Made by a program: the position numbers and the translations under genes. A stretch of 64,000 nt of DNA from Bartonella kosoyi (GTDB taxonomy: Bacteria > Pseudomonadota > Alphaproteobacteria > Rhizobiales > Rhizobiaceae), in assembly GCF_003606325.2 (NCBI RefSeq), contig NZ_CP031843.2:1-64000 (forward strand), in the 5' to 3' direction. Below are positions 20,571-28,902 of this stretch, one piece after another. Under the pieces are notes generated by a model, which ran no database searches, was not told the origin of the DNA, and saw only the letters and a program-made list of their open reading frames with translations. Each line of letters opens with the position of its first letter. Positions within the stretch are counted from its first letter, which is position 1.

Positions 20571-21395
20571 ATGTTGAAATCGTTTTTTTCATTTGTACAG
20601 CGTAAAGCTCTGTTCTTTCGTTCGGCACAAAGAATGCTCCTTCAAGCACTCAAAGTAAAAGAGCAACAGGCTGCGCTCTATTTAAAATATGCAAAAGCGC
20701 TAGAGCCTTATTCCTCTAAAGAAGCAGCGGTTTTTACCGCCATGGGGATTCAAGAGCTTGAAAATTATAAGCAACTTTTGTGTCTTTCTTGCCATAATCG
20801 TGCGCACACGGCGGATGGATACACGGCGGATGGATTATGTGAAAAAACTTCTTTTATAAAAAGCAAGGGGAGCCAACCCTCTCCTAAAAAAACAGCAGCA
20901 AATCACACCATAAAAAAACCCTCAAAAGCGCAAAAACAAACACTTTTGACATGGATTCAACCAGGTCTTGCCGGGTTAATGGATGGCTCTGTCTCCACCC
21001 TTGCCCCCATTTTTGCTGCCGCTTTTGCCACGGGAGAAACGCATCAAACTTTTTTGATCGGGCTTTCAGCTTCCATTGGAGCGGGACTTTCAATGGGTTT
21101 CACAGAAGCCGCCCATGATGATGGAAAATTATCAGGACGGGGTTCGCCCTTGAAAAGAGGTCTTGCCAGCGGCATTATGACAACATTAGGGGGCTTAGGT
21201 CATACACTTCCCTATTTGATCAATTCTTTTTATGTCGCAACAGTGATTGCCTGTATCATTGTTTTTTTCGAACTCGGCGCCATCGTCTGGATTCAGAACA
21301 AATACATGTCGACCCCTTTTTGGCGCGCCTCTTTACAGGTCATCATTGGAGGAGCTTTGGTTTTTGCCACAGGGATTCTTATTGGCAGTATTTAA
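20571..21395 (+). CDS. mbfA: MbfA-like iron exporter with shortened ferritin-like domain
   Basis: A 274-residue membrane protein. The C-terminal 150 residues are a VIT1/CCC1-type transporter: LAGLMDGSVSTLAPIFAAAF, IGLSASIGAGLSMGFTEA, GLGHTLPYLI and further membrane segments match MbfA, which exports iron from the cytoplasm and protects against iron and peroxide stress. In MbfA the N-terminus is a complete ferritin-like di-iron domain. Here only about 110 residues precede the transporter part and the helical bundle looks incomplete. A tandem ACGGCGGATGGAT repeat sits in that linker (encoding TADGYTADG). The upstream Irr box supports the assignment. Confidence 0.82.
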   Translation: MLKSFFSFVQRKALFFRSAQRMLLQALKVKEQQAALYLKYAKALEPYSSKEAAVFTAMGIQELENYKQLLCLSCHNRAHTADGYTADGLCEKTSFIKSKGSQPSPKKTAANHTIKKPSKAQKQTLLTWIQPGLAGLMDGSVSTLAPIFAAAFATGETHQTFLIGLSASIGAGLSMGFTEAAHDDGKLSGRGSPLKRGLASGIMTTLGGLGHTLPYLINSFYVATVIACIIVFFELGAIVWIQNKYMSTPFWRASLQVIIGGALVFATGILIGSI

Positions 21396-21677
21396 AAACG
21401 CGCACCCCCTGTCTTTTCTGATCTCGAATATAATTGATCTCTCTCATAGCTCATCCCTTTTAACGGGCATCAAATCATTATTGGCAATCCCTTTATTAAA
21501 AAGATTCTTATGGTGCTTTGGGCTGCATACTTTAGCGTAGTATTCTGGATCAACAAAAGATCATAACCAAGCTCTGGGGACAACCTGCATCAAAAAACCT
21601 TTATCGACTTGTTTTATGGATATCTTTTGTTAAAGTATCCTTTTTTCTAGACCTCATATTTTGGAAATGCTTTGATC

Positions 21678-22214
21678 ATGCCGCATACTGAAACCAACGC
21701 ACCACTCAACAACCAAGCAAATTGTGTTTCTTCAAAATCTTCACACTCCGTGACTTTATCCGTCGAGATTCTTGCACACGGACAAGGTTTAGAACTTCCT
21801 CACTACGCGACAGCGGGTTCTGCGGGTCTTGATCTACGTGCTGCCCTTGGAGAAGAAGAAACGCTCGTCCTTTCGCCAGGGCAGCGTGCTCTTATTCCAA
21901 CGGGTCTCATTTTTCATTTATCCCCAGGGCTTGAAGCGCAAATACGCCCACGCTCTGGTCTCGCTTTAAAACATGGCATCACCTGCCTCAATACCCCTGG
22001 AACCATTGATAGTGATTACCGTGGTGAAGTCAAAGTTCTTCTCATCAATTTGGGTCAGGAAGACTTTTCTATTGAACGAGGCATGCGTATTGCCCAAACC
22101 GTCATCGCCCCGGTCACAAAAGTCACTGTTTGCGCTATTGAACCAGAACAAAAACCCCAAAGCCATAACCAAAGCCGTGGAACAGGCGGTTTTGGTTCTA
22201 CAGGACATACTTAA
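21678..22214 (+). CDS. dut: dUTP diphosphatase
   Basis: Trimeric all-beta dUTPase that hydrolyses dUTP to dUMP, limiting uracil in DNA and feeding thymidylate synthesis. The motifs occur in order: [40 protein letters not shown], and the C-terminal [11 protein letters not shown] arm that closes over the active site. The N-terminal 30 residues form a non-conserved extension. The start at 21678 (ATG, MPHTETN) is preferred over a TTG six bases upstream. A heavily decayed second copy lies downstream at about 22470. Confidence 0.95.
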   Translation: MPHTETNAPLNNQANCVSSKSSHSVTLSVEILAHGQGLELPHYATAGSAGLDLRAALGEEETLVLSPGQRALIPTGLIFHLSPGLEAQIRPRSGLALKHGITCLNTPGTIDSDYRGEVKVLLINLGQEDFSIERGMRIAQTVIAPVTKVTVCAIEPEQKPQSHNQSRGTGGFGSTGHT

Positions 22215-22464
22215 AGCAGCTCTAAAAAATCTGCTTTTAAAGCAACACAAGGCTCATTCCAACGACTCTTTCACTTCTGGCACCTCTGGTTTCCTTGATT
22301 TTTTGGGGATCTTTGGTTGTTAAAGCGTGGAAGCAGAAGTAACGCCTATTTATGCCCAAGACTCCTTCGCTAAACACGCCTCTAAAGCAGCATTCTTTTT
22401 TCTCCTATCTCTTTTCACCCTTTACAATCTCGTTACTTTATCAATTCAGCCGTCTTGCGTTTGA

Positions 22465-22600
22465 AACAATGAAACTTCCTTATATGGCTGGTTTTGCTAG
22501 TCTTGATTGATATACAGCCCTTGGAGAAGAAAAAACCTTAGCACTTGAGACAATGCCCTTATTCCAGCACGTCTTTCATTGATCACTTGGGGCTTTTAAA
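22465..22600 (+). pseudogene. decayed remnant of dut
   Basis: CTTCCTTATATGGCTGGTTT... CTTGATTGATATACAGCCCTTGGAGAAGAA... ACAATGCCCTTATTCCAGCACGTCT... TTTCATT aligns with dut 21795-21920 (CTTCCTCACTACGCGACAGCGG...). Stop codons interrupt it (TGA in place of a coding triplet). Same strand as dut, about 700 bases downstream of the matching parent segment. Confidence 0.75.
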
Positions 22601-22759
22601 GTACACATCCTTCCATGCTTCTCACACAAACCATACCCTTCACATGCGCCTCAACACCCCTTGAAACGTTTGACGATGATGACCCAGAAGACGCATCAGC
22701 TTGATTGATGATTGATAAGAATAATACATTATCTTGTAAAATAAGAGAGCCAAATGCCA

Positions 22760-23080
22760 TGAGATTTTCTCATGGCAAATCTGTTTGTGTCCCCATCAAA
22801 GCCAAGTCTCTTATCGGTTACAAGTCCATGACAAGCGCTACTGGCCAGTGTAAATAAAAACTGGAAAAATGCTTCTTATGACCTCATGTGCCAAAGACTG
22901 TCAAAATCTTGCACAATACATTGATTTATAATGATAATTCACTGTTTGTATTTTGAAGGAGAGTCCCAAATACCGTAAGATTCTCTCATTCCAGACCTGT
23001 TTATGTTGCAACAACCAAAACTATTTGCTTGCACGCCATAGAGTAGGATAAGCGTGTGGATAAAAACTATACAAGAAAGG
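22760..23080 (+). repeat. two partial copies of the dispersed repeat
   Basis: A partial copy at about 22760-22910 holds TTCTCATGGCAAATCTGTTTG and a decayed integrase start. A fuller copy at 22918-23080 begins TTGATTTATAATGATAAT, has the stem GAGAGTC...GATTCTCTC, CATTCCAGACCTGTTTATG, and leads directly into the integrase fragment at 23088. Confidence 0.6.
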
Positions 23081-23087
23081 ACTAAAA

Positions 23088-23471
23088 ATGGCTCTTATGA
23101 ACGCTCTCAGTACTAAGGGCTTATCACAATACCCACGAGCTGGCAAAGTATGTGATAGTGCCGGCTTGCTTCTTCACACAGGTAAAAATGGTGGAGCACA
23201 ATGGATTTATCGTTATACCCTTCACAAGCACCGTCGTGAAATGGGCTTAGGTGCCTTAAGAGATGTTTCTTAAAACAAGCCGGTGAATTGGCAACTGGGT
23301 GGCGCTCTGTTTTACGTGAAGATCATAGCCCTATCAAAGATAGGAGACAAACAAAAGCGTGAAGCAATACATAATCTTCATTCCTTAAAAGAGTTTGCCA
23401 TGGAGGCTTTTGAGAGAAGATGCAAAGAATATAATGATACCCGCTTGCTCTTTTATGAAGCCTCAAGATGA
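23088..23471 (+). pseudogene. tyrosine integrase N-terminal fragment
   Basis: The best preserved copy of the integrase part of the dispersed element. Residues such as PRAGKVCDSAGLLLH, GAQWIYRYTLHKHRREMGLG and ALRDVS match the DUF4102 arm-binding domain of phage-type tyrosine integrases. The frame stops at 23273. In another frame it continues (QAGELATGWRSVLREDHSPIK..., then HNLHSLKEFAMEAFE), so there is at least one frameshift. The catalytic domain is absent. The remnant shows what the element once carried. Confidence 0.8.
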
Positions 23472-23592
23472 AGTTTCCAATCAATTTTTTTAATGATTAT
23501 TTTATGAGGGCATCCTTTATGGATACCGTTGCAGAAGCTTTAGATGCATTAAGATACAAACAATGACAACAGTTGTTTTATACCGCATTTCT

Positions 23593-23715
23593 TGCGGCAA
23601 TATGATAATATTGAGAGAATTTTATAATCTGACAAGACTTAATTTTACGCTCTCCAGCGCATACGCGGTTTGATCAATCGATAACAATTCCATTATCAAT
23701 TTCACTCTGTAACTT
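23593..23715 (-). pseudogene. decayed copy of an exbD segment
   Basis: The plus strand reads GAGAGAATTTTATAATCTGACAAGAC... ATCGATAACAATTCCATTATCAATTTCACTCTG. This aligns with exbD at 23939-24043 (GGGAGAATTTTGTAATCCGACAAGAC... ATAATCAATTTCACTATCTG). It lies just downstream of exbD in the same orientation and contains several small indels. Confidence 0.75.
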
Positions 23716-23758
23716 TGATGAAAGTGTTCTATTTCCTTGTTTAAAAGGCTCTTTTTTA

Positions 23759-24364
23759 TCACGGCTCAAAAGCCATTCCAGAAGTTCCAGAAATATGAGC
23801 ATTTACGGCATCGCTCATTGTTGCCGCTTCCTGCCCCACTACGTTAGCACCCGCTCCCTCAAGAGTACCGTCTGCCACAACAGGTCCATTTTTCGTATCG
23901 GCTGTTTTATGATTTCCCCTACCTCTTGCAGCAAGATTGGGAGAATTTTGTAATCCGACAAGACCAATTTTATGATATCCAGCCATGCGTATTTTGTTTA
24001 ATAAATCGATGACAATGCCATAATCAATTTCACTATCTGCTTTGATTAAAATTTTTGTTTCCAAATTTTGTTTGGTTTCTCTTAACAAAGTTTCTCTCAA
24101 GGCTGCTTGTTCTATAAGATGATCGCCAATGTAAAGAGAATGATCTTTTTGCAAAGTGACATAAAGGGGCTCATCAGGTTGAACCACTGAAGGCGCTTGA
24201 GTGATCGAAGGAAGCTGAACAGGAATGACAGATGTTGCCAAGGGAGCAGCAACCATAAAAACAATCAGCAACACCAACACAACATCAATAAAAGGGGTCA
24301 CATTAATTTCGCTGTACAACCCACTCTCATCGAGATCAAAATCATCATTAAAGCTTGCTTTCAT
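23759..24364 (-). CDS. exbD: biopolymer transport protein ExbD
   Basis: A 201-residue single-span protein: a cytoplasmic N-terminus with INVTPFIDVVLVLLIVFMVAAP, whose Asp in the membrane helix is the proton-carrying residue of the ExbD/TolR family, then a periplasmic domain. With ExbB it powers TonB-dependent outer-membrane uptake, in Bartonella mainly of heme. The C-terminal 55 residues (KTADTKNGPVVADG...) are longer than usual and low in conservation. It overlaps the exbB stop by four bases. No tonB gene is visible in the window. Confidence 0.9.
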   Translation of the reverse strand: MKASFNDDFDLDESGLYSEINVTPFIDVVLVLLIVFMVAAPLATSVIPVQLPSITQAPSVVQPDEPLYVTLQKDHSLYIGDHLIEQAALRETLLRETKQNLETKILIKADSEIDYGIVIDLLNKIRMAGYHKIGLVGLQNSPNLAARGRGNHKTADTKNGPVVADGTLEGAGANVVGQEAATMSDAVNAHISGTSGMAFEP

Positions 24365-25236
24365 TTTTTATGACTTTTCTGTTGTTTTTGTCGATCAAGT
24401 TCACGACTCAAGAGCCTTTCAAGAGCAGCAGCGATATCCCCTAAATCACTACGATACCCATTCAAAGCACGCATAAGACTATTATACATAACCACGGCGG
24501 GAATAGCTACAAAAAGCCCCATAGCCGTTGCAAATAAGGCTTCAGCAATTCCAGGAGCAACCACATCAAGCCGCGTTGTTTGCGATTGCGCAATCCCAAT
24601 AAAAGAATTCATAATTCCCCAAACCGTTGCAAAAAGCCCCACAAAGGGCGCAAGTGCCCCAATAGTTGCAAGAACAGCGCTTCCACAGGCAACACGTCGT
24701 GTCGCAGCCAGCAAGCAGCGCGATAAAATCGAATGAACCCTTTCCTTTAAACCCTCATGAACATCGCGGACATAACCATCACGAGAAACATTTCCATATT
24801 GATCATTTTCCTCATAAAAGAGAATATCTTCAAGCGTTTGTGCACTTTTCTTTGGATTTGTTCTCTCAGCAGAGCTTTCATTTGTTCCTTCAGGAGCAAC
24901 AAAATGAACCTCTTGTGTCGAAAGATAGACCTCTTTAAGCACTTCTTTGAGAAAAAACACCCCTGTCCCTTTGCTTTCTTTTAAGCTCGCCGCCAAACGC
25001 GTGAGAGTCTGAGCGTTTAGAACCAATCGGAGTTCATGACGCACGCGTCGTTTTGCCACAGTGATCTCAATAATTTTCACAAAAGCAATTGTCCAAGATA
25101 TCAAAGAAGCAAGCAACAAAAGAACGATAACAGCTTTCACCACCCAATCAGCAGCCATAAACATAGAAAAAGGTGAAAAATCATGCCCTGCCAATACAGC
25201 AGAACTACTCTCTAAAGGGACTGTTTCAGATTCCAT
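24361..25236 (-). CDS. exbB: biopolymer transport protein ExbB
   Basis: A 291-residue MotA/TolQ/ExbB-family inner-membrane protein. The C-terminal part, VLATIGALAPFVGLFATVWGIMNSFIGIA... VAPGIAEALFATAMGLFVAIPAVVMYN, is the conserved channel region. The middle has an inserted acidic stretch (about residues 120-160, FVAPEGTNESSAERTNPKKS...) not common in the family. It pairs with exbD directly downstream (four-base overlap). A separate TolQ is encoded at 50927-51640, and the longer periplasmic N-terminus here fits ExbB rather than TolQ. Confidence 0.9.
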   Translation of the reverse strand: MESETVPLESSSAVLAGHDFSPFSMFMAADWVVKAVIVLLLLASLISWTIAFVKIIEITVAKRRVRHELRLVLNAQTLTRLAASLKESKGTGVFFLKEVLKEVYLSTQEVHFVAPEGTNESSAERTNPKKSAQTLEDILFYEENDQYGNVSRDGYVRDVHEGLKERVHSILSRCLLAATRRVACGSAVLATIGALAPFVGLFATVWGIMNSFIGIAQSQTTRLDVVAPGIAEALFATAMGLFVAIPAVVMYNSLMRALNGYRSDLGDIAAALERLLSRELDRQKQQKSHKK

Positions 25237-25936
25237 TTCTGTCTCACAACTCTCGTGGTCTTAATCTTCCATTATACGCTGAATCGCCATTCTGCAGAGC
25301 TCCCCTGTTCCACACCGCCACTTCAACATCACTTCCACATTCCTCTTAAGAAAGAAAACTTGATAAATCAAGTATAGTTTTATTCCCTAAACACTCTCTT
25401 ATTCTAAAGAAATCATTCAAGAAATTTTTTTATAACCCTTCAAAAGTTTACCTTACTTCAATCACTTTACTGTATAAATTTGGCAAAATGATAGACTGAT
25501 CAGAAATCTCCCGTATAATATCTCAATTGATAAAAATAACGCATCATCTTTCTACTTGCAACATATTGATTTATAATAATAATTTATCACAATTATTGCT
25601 GAACAAGCCTTTCAGACGCAAGCTTTTCTCATTTCAACCGCTCTTGAATAAAGAGAACAAAACATCTGCCAGCAAGAGATAATTTATACGGGATAAACAA
25701 CACAGATTTTTCTCTTAAAGAAAAAGATCTTTAACCTTTTAAAAGAAACAGCCCCCCAAAAGAGAAAGAATGGTGCTGAATACCTTGAAAGGCATAAAAC
25801 AATTTTAAATTGCACAAAAAGACAAGGAACTAAAAAACACTTTTGGCGTTATTTCGGCAGTAAAAATTTTCACTCCAATGCAAATGATTACGATGAACAC
25901 AGCAAACACCACTATACAAGAGAGGGACAGAACATC
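25237..25936. other. intergenic stretch with a partial dispersed-repeat copy
   Basis: ATTGATTTATAATAATAATTTATC at about 25559 and TTTTCTCATTTCAACCGCTCTTG at 25625 are the left-hand blocks of the dispersed family. The integrase part is not recognisable. The promoter of the DUF883 gene presumably lies near the end. Confidence 0.45.
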
Positions 25937-26275
25937 ATGAACAAGAACAAAACAACACAAAACAATAAAACCGCAGCAGAAAAAGACCTACAAAACGAGC
26001 TCCAGGGACAATTAGAAACGTTACGTCATGAAATTTCAGGGATGACCTCCACACTGACAGATCTTGGTGCTAAAAAATTCAATGCAGCCAAAAACAAAGC
26101 GGAAAAACTGTATCACTCAGCAAAAGAAAGTAGTGAAGACCTCATGTCTCAAGCAAAAGACAAAATCAGTGATCTTGAACAAACCATGAATCAATGCGTT
26201 CGTAAAAATCCTGGCAAAAGCGTTTTGTTTGCAGCAGGCGTTGGTTTTATTCTTTCTCAGTTACTGCGTCGTTAA
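25937..26275 (+). CDS. DUF883 (ElaB/YqjD-like) membrane-anchored protein
   Basis: A 112-residue protein with a long charged helical region (residues 15-88) and a C-terminal GKSVLFAAGVGFILSQLLRR segment: a glycine-rich membrane anchor ending in Arg, the hallmark of the ElaB/YqjD/YgaM family. E. coli members are inner-membrane, stationary-phase proteins, and YqjD binds ribosomes. A GAGGGA ribosome binding site precedes the ATG. The holin-like gene starts three bases after its stop. Confidence 0.85.
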   Translation: MNKNKTTQNNKTAAEKDLQNELQGQLETLRHEISGMTSTLTDLGAKKFNAAKNKAEKLYHSAKESSEDLMSQAKDKISDLEQTMNQCVRKNPGKSVLFAAGVGFILSQLLRR

Positions 26276-26278
26276 GCA

Positions 26279-26731
26279 ATGCATAAGTTTATCGCTCCTC
26301 TTTTAAACCATCTTGTCGGTGGAGGACTAAAAAGCACGGTTAAGCAAGTGCGCCTTCAAGCCATTTGCTGTGGGTTTATTGGCGTTTCATTATTCATGGC
26401 TTTGCTTTTTTTATGTATGATTGGTTTTCTTGGGTTATGTACTGTTATGAAGCCTCTTTTTGCCGCCAGTATCATGTTTTTAATTTGGCTTTTTCTTGCC
26501 GGATTAGCACTTATGATCAACAGGATTCTGAAGGTTTATCAACGCTATGACCAACAAAAAAAGACCGAAGAACAACGCCACAAACTGATGACAGATGCAA
26601 CTGTTTCCAGCCTTGCTGTTCTCAGTCAACATCTCCCTTTTGCCAAATTGGGCGTCCCCATTCTGGGACTAGCAACGTATTTTCTGTGGAAAAAAGATAA
26701 AAAAGACCGCTTTTCAGATGAAAATATGTAA
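26279..26731 (+). CDS. YqjE/phage-holin-3-like membrane protein
   Basis: A 150-residue protein with two strongly hydrophobic segments in the first half (CCGFIGVSLFMALLFLCMIGFLG and FAASIMFLIWLFLAGLALMI) and a charged C-terminus with a third weak segment. This matches the YqjE family, which sits beside YqjD-type genes. The function is unknown; such proteins are thought to respond to stress or nutrient limitation. Three bases separate it from the DUF883 gene, so they are co-transcribed. Confidence 0.75.
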   Translation: MHKFIAPLLNHLVGGGLKSTVKQVRLQAICCGFIGVSLFMALLFLCMIGFLGLCTVMKPLFAASIMFLIWLFLAGLALMINRILKVYQRYDQQKKTEEQRHKLMTDATVSSLAVLSQHLPFAKLGVPILGLATYFLWKKDKKDRFSDENM

Positions 26732-27298
26732 CACTGTCATTCTAATCCCCCCCCGGGTGTTTTCTTTCCTTTGAGAGAGAAAACACCCTTTTGTTTTCCA
26801 AGTCTTTTTAGCGTCTTCAAGCTTTTGAGAAGAAATTCCCTTCATTTTAGCTCAAAATTCCATAGATCTGATTAAATCCCTTTCGCATTGCACACCCTAT
26901 TTTTCAAACATAGCAACATGAGGCAATGCTTGCGTTAAAAATTCTGGTTTGTTTTGCAATTGGTTGTTTTTTGAAAAAGGTCTGTTTTTGCCTTTCTCTA
27001 CACACTTTCATCAGCCCTTTTACCGCGACCGAAGCGAAGAGCCTCTCATTTAAAAAAAAGCGAAAATGAGGCATAAGAAGGGAACGTGCTCCCATATAGC
27101 ACTGTAGTGAGTAACCTATACATGTAAGCGAGCTTTAAACACAACAATTTTCCAAACACAATAATTTTCCATGACGAGAGTTGTCCACCAAAACCTATGG
27201 GGCTTGTGGTCAACTTTTACCTGATCAGGCTCGTTGTGGAATATTGTCTTCATTTTTAAACAGCACCGAAGAAGGCGTTTTATCCGTTATGGTCAATA
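26732..27298. other. intergenic, no gene seen
   Basis: A weak hairpin and T-rich DNA follow the holin-like gene (GGGTGTTTTCTTTCC... GGAAAACACCC region, 26755-26790), consistent with a terminator: GGTGTTTTCTTTCCTTTGAG and AGAGAAAACACCCTTTTG can pair. Otherwise nothing is recognised. Confidence 0.4.
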
Positions 27299-28042
27299 TC
27301 AATTATGATCAATGGGATTATAACTCCCATGATCTCTTCGCCAATCTTCTGGTTGTTGAAATTGGCTTGACCACAAGCCATTTTTTTCTTTTTGAGCGGT
27401 CAATTGTAAATTTTTATAGTCTGCGGGCGATGGAAAATTATGCTGATCTTTTGTCAAAACCATCAATCCTTCTGCAAGGCCTAAGCGTGCAAGATCAACG
27501 CCATCCACAAAACATTGCGCATAATGAACTTGTTTCATAACACGGGCTTGCCGACAGGTAACATTTTTATCGATTGTTTTTGAGACAAGCCACGCCGTAA
27601 CAAAAGCCCCACAGGGCCACTTAACACCATTGCGTGAGGCAAATTGGCGCACTTCGCAGGTTTCCACACCATAGAGGCGGATATCACGGACGATTCTCTT
27701 TCTCCACCCCTCATCGACAAGTGTGATCATTTTAAAGGTCACACCACTTGTTACCTGTATAGCACCGGAATACACGGGGACATTTTCTTCATAAAATTGT
27801 GATGACAATGGTTCTGGATGCAATACCACATTTTGTTGGTTTACGTCTTGTTGGTTTGCATAATCTATTAATTGTGACTTTGGATTTTGAACGGATTTTT
27901 CTATTGTCTTTTCTGATCCTTTTAAAGAAAAAGTTTGAACAATCTGTTCATTATTTTCACTCAAATAAAAGTATCCCAAAACAATAAGACAAATTAAGAC
28001 AATATATTTAAACACGGATCGAAAATTTTTAAAAAGTATCAT
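27299..28042 (-). CDS. thermonuclease (SNase-like) family protein
   Basis: A 247-residue protein with one N-terminal membrane anchor (residues 12-27). A low-complexity linker follows, then an SNase-like fold from about residue 95: RDIRLYGVETCEVRQFA (the strand and loop holding the metal/substrate site), CGAFVTAWLVSKTI, and YAQCFVDGVDLARLGLAEGLMV. It ends KNGLWSSQFQQPEDWRR, the usual end of bacterial SNase homologues. It is probably a secreted or membrane-tethered nuclease-like protein. The Arg/Glu catalytic set is not obviously complete, so activity is uncertain. It is transcribed divergently from virB2 and is the first gene on the left flank of the secretion locus. Confidence 0.75.
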   Translation of the reverse strand: MILFKNFRSVFKYIVLICLIVLGYFYLSENNEQIVQTFSLKGSEKTIEKSVQNPKSQLIDYANQQDVNQQNVVLHPEPLSSQFYEENVPVYSGAIQVTSGVTFKMITLVDEGWRKRIVRDIRLYGVETCEVRQFASRNGVKWPCGAFVTAWLVSKTIDKNVTCRQARVMKQVHYAQCFVDGVDLARLGLAEGLMVLTKDQHNFPSPADYKNLQLTAQKEKNGLWSSQFQQPEDWRRDHGSYNPIDHN

Positions 28043-28199
28043 TTTGAATATTAATGTATTTTATTGTTCATTAACTGAGAAAATATTAAATATTGTTAAT
28101 TTATCTGTAGAAAAAGTAATTTTTTTCATTTATATGATGTTTGATTAATATTAAATATTAATTTTATGATCAACTTAAACATAAAGCGGGGGAATTTTC

Positions 28200-28547
28200 A
28201 TGAAAAACATGAATAATTCGTTCAGTCATGAACGTACCTTAAAAAACATTACTTTATCCAATACACAAAAGAAATGGCTAACCACAGCATTGATGCTTTT
28301 TATTGCTTTCCTTGCACTCAGTGAGCCAGCATTTGCAGAAGGCTTCGGAAAAATTGACGATGCACTTCAAAAAATAGTAAAAGCTTTAACAGGACCTATT
28401 GCCACATCAATTGCCACCATTGCGGTTGCTGGTGTTGGGCTTGCATGGATAGCTGGTTATGTTGAAATGCGTAAAGCATTTTTTGTTTGTGTTGGCATTG
28501 GCATTGTTATGGGTGCATCGCAAATCGTATCAATGCTTAAAGCTTAA
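28200..28547 (+). CDS. virB2: type IV secretion pilin subunit VirB2
   Basis: A 115-residue pre-pilin. A long signal sequence ends at AFAEGF, followed by two hydrophobic helices (IATSIATIAVAGVGLAWIAGYV and AFFVCVGIGIVMGASQIVSML) separated by a short basic loop EMRK, the standard VirB2/TrbC layout. It polymerises into the conjugative pilus. The gene is preceded by an AT-rich promoter region and a GGGGG-rich ribosome binding site, and it opens a virB2-B3-B4-B5 cluster. The neighbouring VbhA/VbhT-type genes suggest the Vbh rather than the VirB/D4 or Trw system. Confidence 0.9.
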   Translation: MKNMNNSFSHERTLKNITLSNTQKKWLTTALMLFIAFLALSEPAFAEGFGKIDDALQKIVKALTGPIATSIATIAVAGVGLAWIAGYVEMRKAFFVCVGIGIVMGASQIVSMLKA

Positions 28548-28575
28548 TTAACGTGCTCTAGCATTTTCAAAAATC

Positions 28576-28902
28576 ATGAAAGAGCATGAGAAGCTAACGG
28601 AGGATACGTTGTTTCTTGCTTGCACGCGCCCTGCAATGATTGCAGGCGTGACGGTGGAGGCTATGGGATTAAATGCGATAGGATCGATGATATTGTTTAT
28701 TATGGCAGGCAATATTTTTCTTTTAACCATTGGTGTTGCCATCCATTTCATATTCAAGGAAATCCTAAAACATGACCATAACAAATTTCGTATTCTTCTA
28801 ACATGGCAAAAGACAACTATTTTTTCCAGAAATTCTAGTCTATGGGGTGGAGGAAGTATTTCTCCATTACGATTAATTCGTAATTATGAGGAATTAAAAT
28901 GA
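28576..28902 (+). CDS. virB3: type IV secretion protein VirB3
   Basis: A 108-residue protein: LTEDTLFLACTRPAMIAGVTVEAMGLN, then a hydrophobic helix pair, then RILLTWQKTT. These are characteristic of VirB3, a small inner-membrane component closely tied to VirB4. Its stop overlaps the virB4 start in an ATGA, so the two are translationally coupled. Confidence 0.9.
   Translation: MKEHEKLTEDTLFLACTRPAMIAGVTVEAMGLNAIGSMILFIMAGNIFLLTIGVAIHFIFKEILKHDHNKFRILLTWQKTTIFSRNSSLWGGGSISPLRLIRNYEELK

Noticed and set aside
27181..27540. 119-codon plus-strand frame
   Set aside because: Mostly antisense to the thermonuclease-like gene; no family features.
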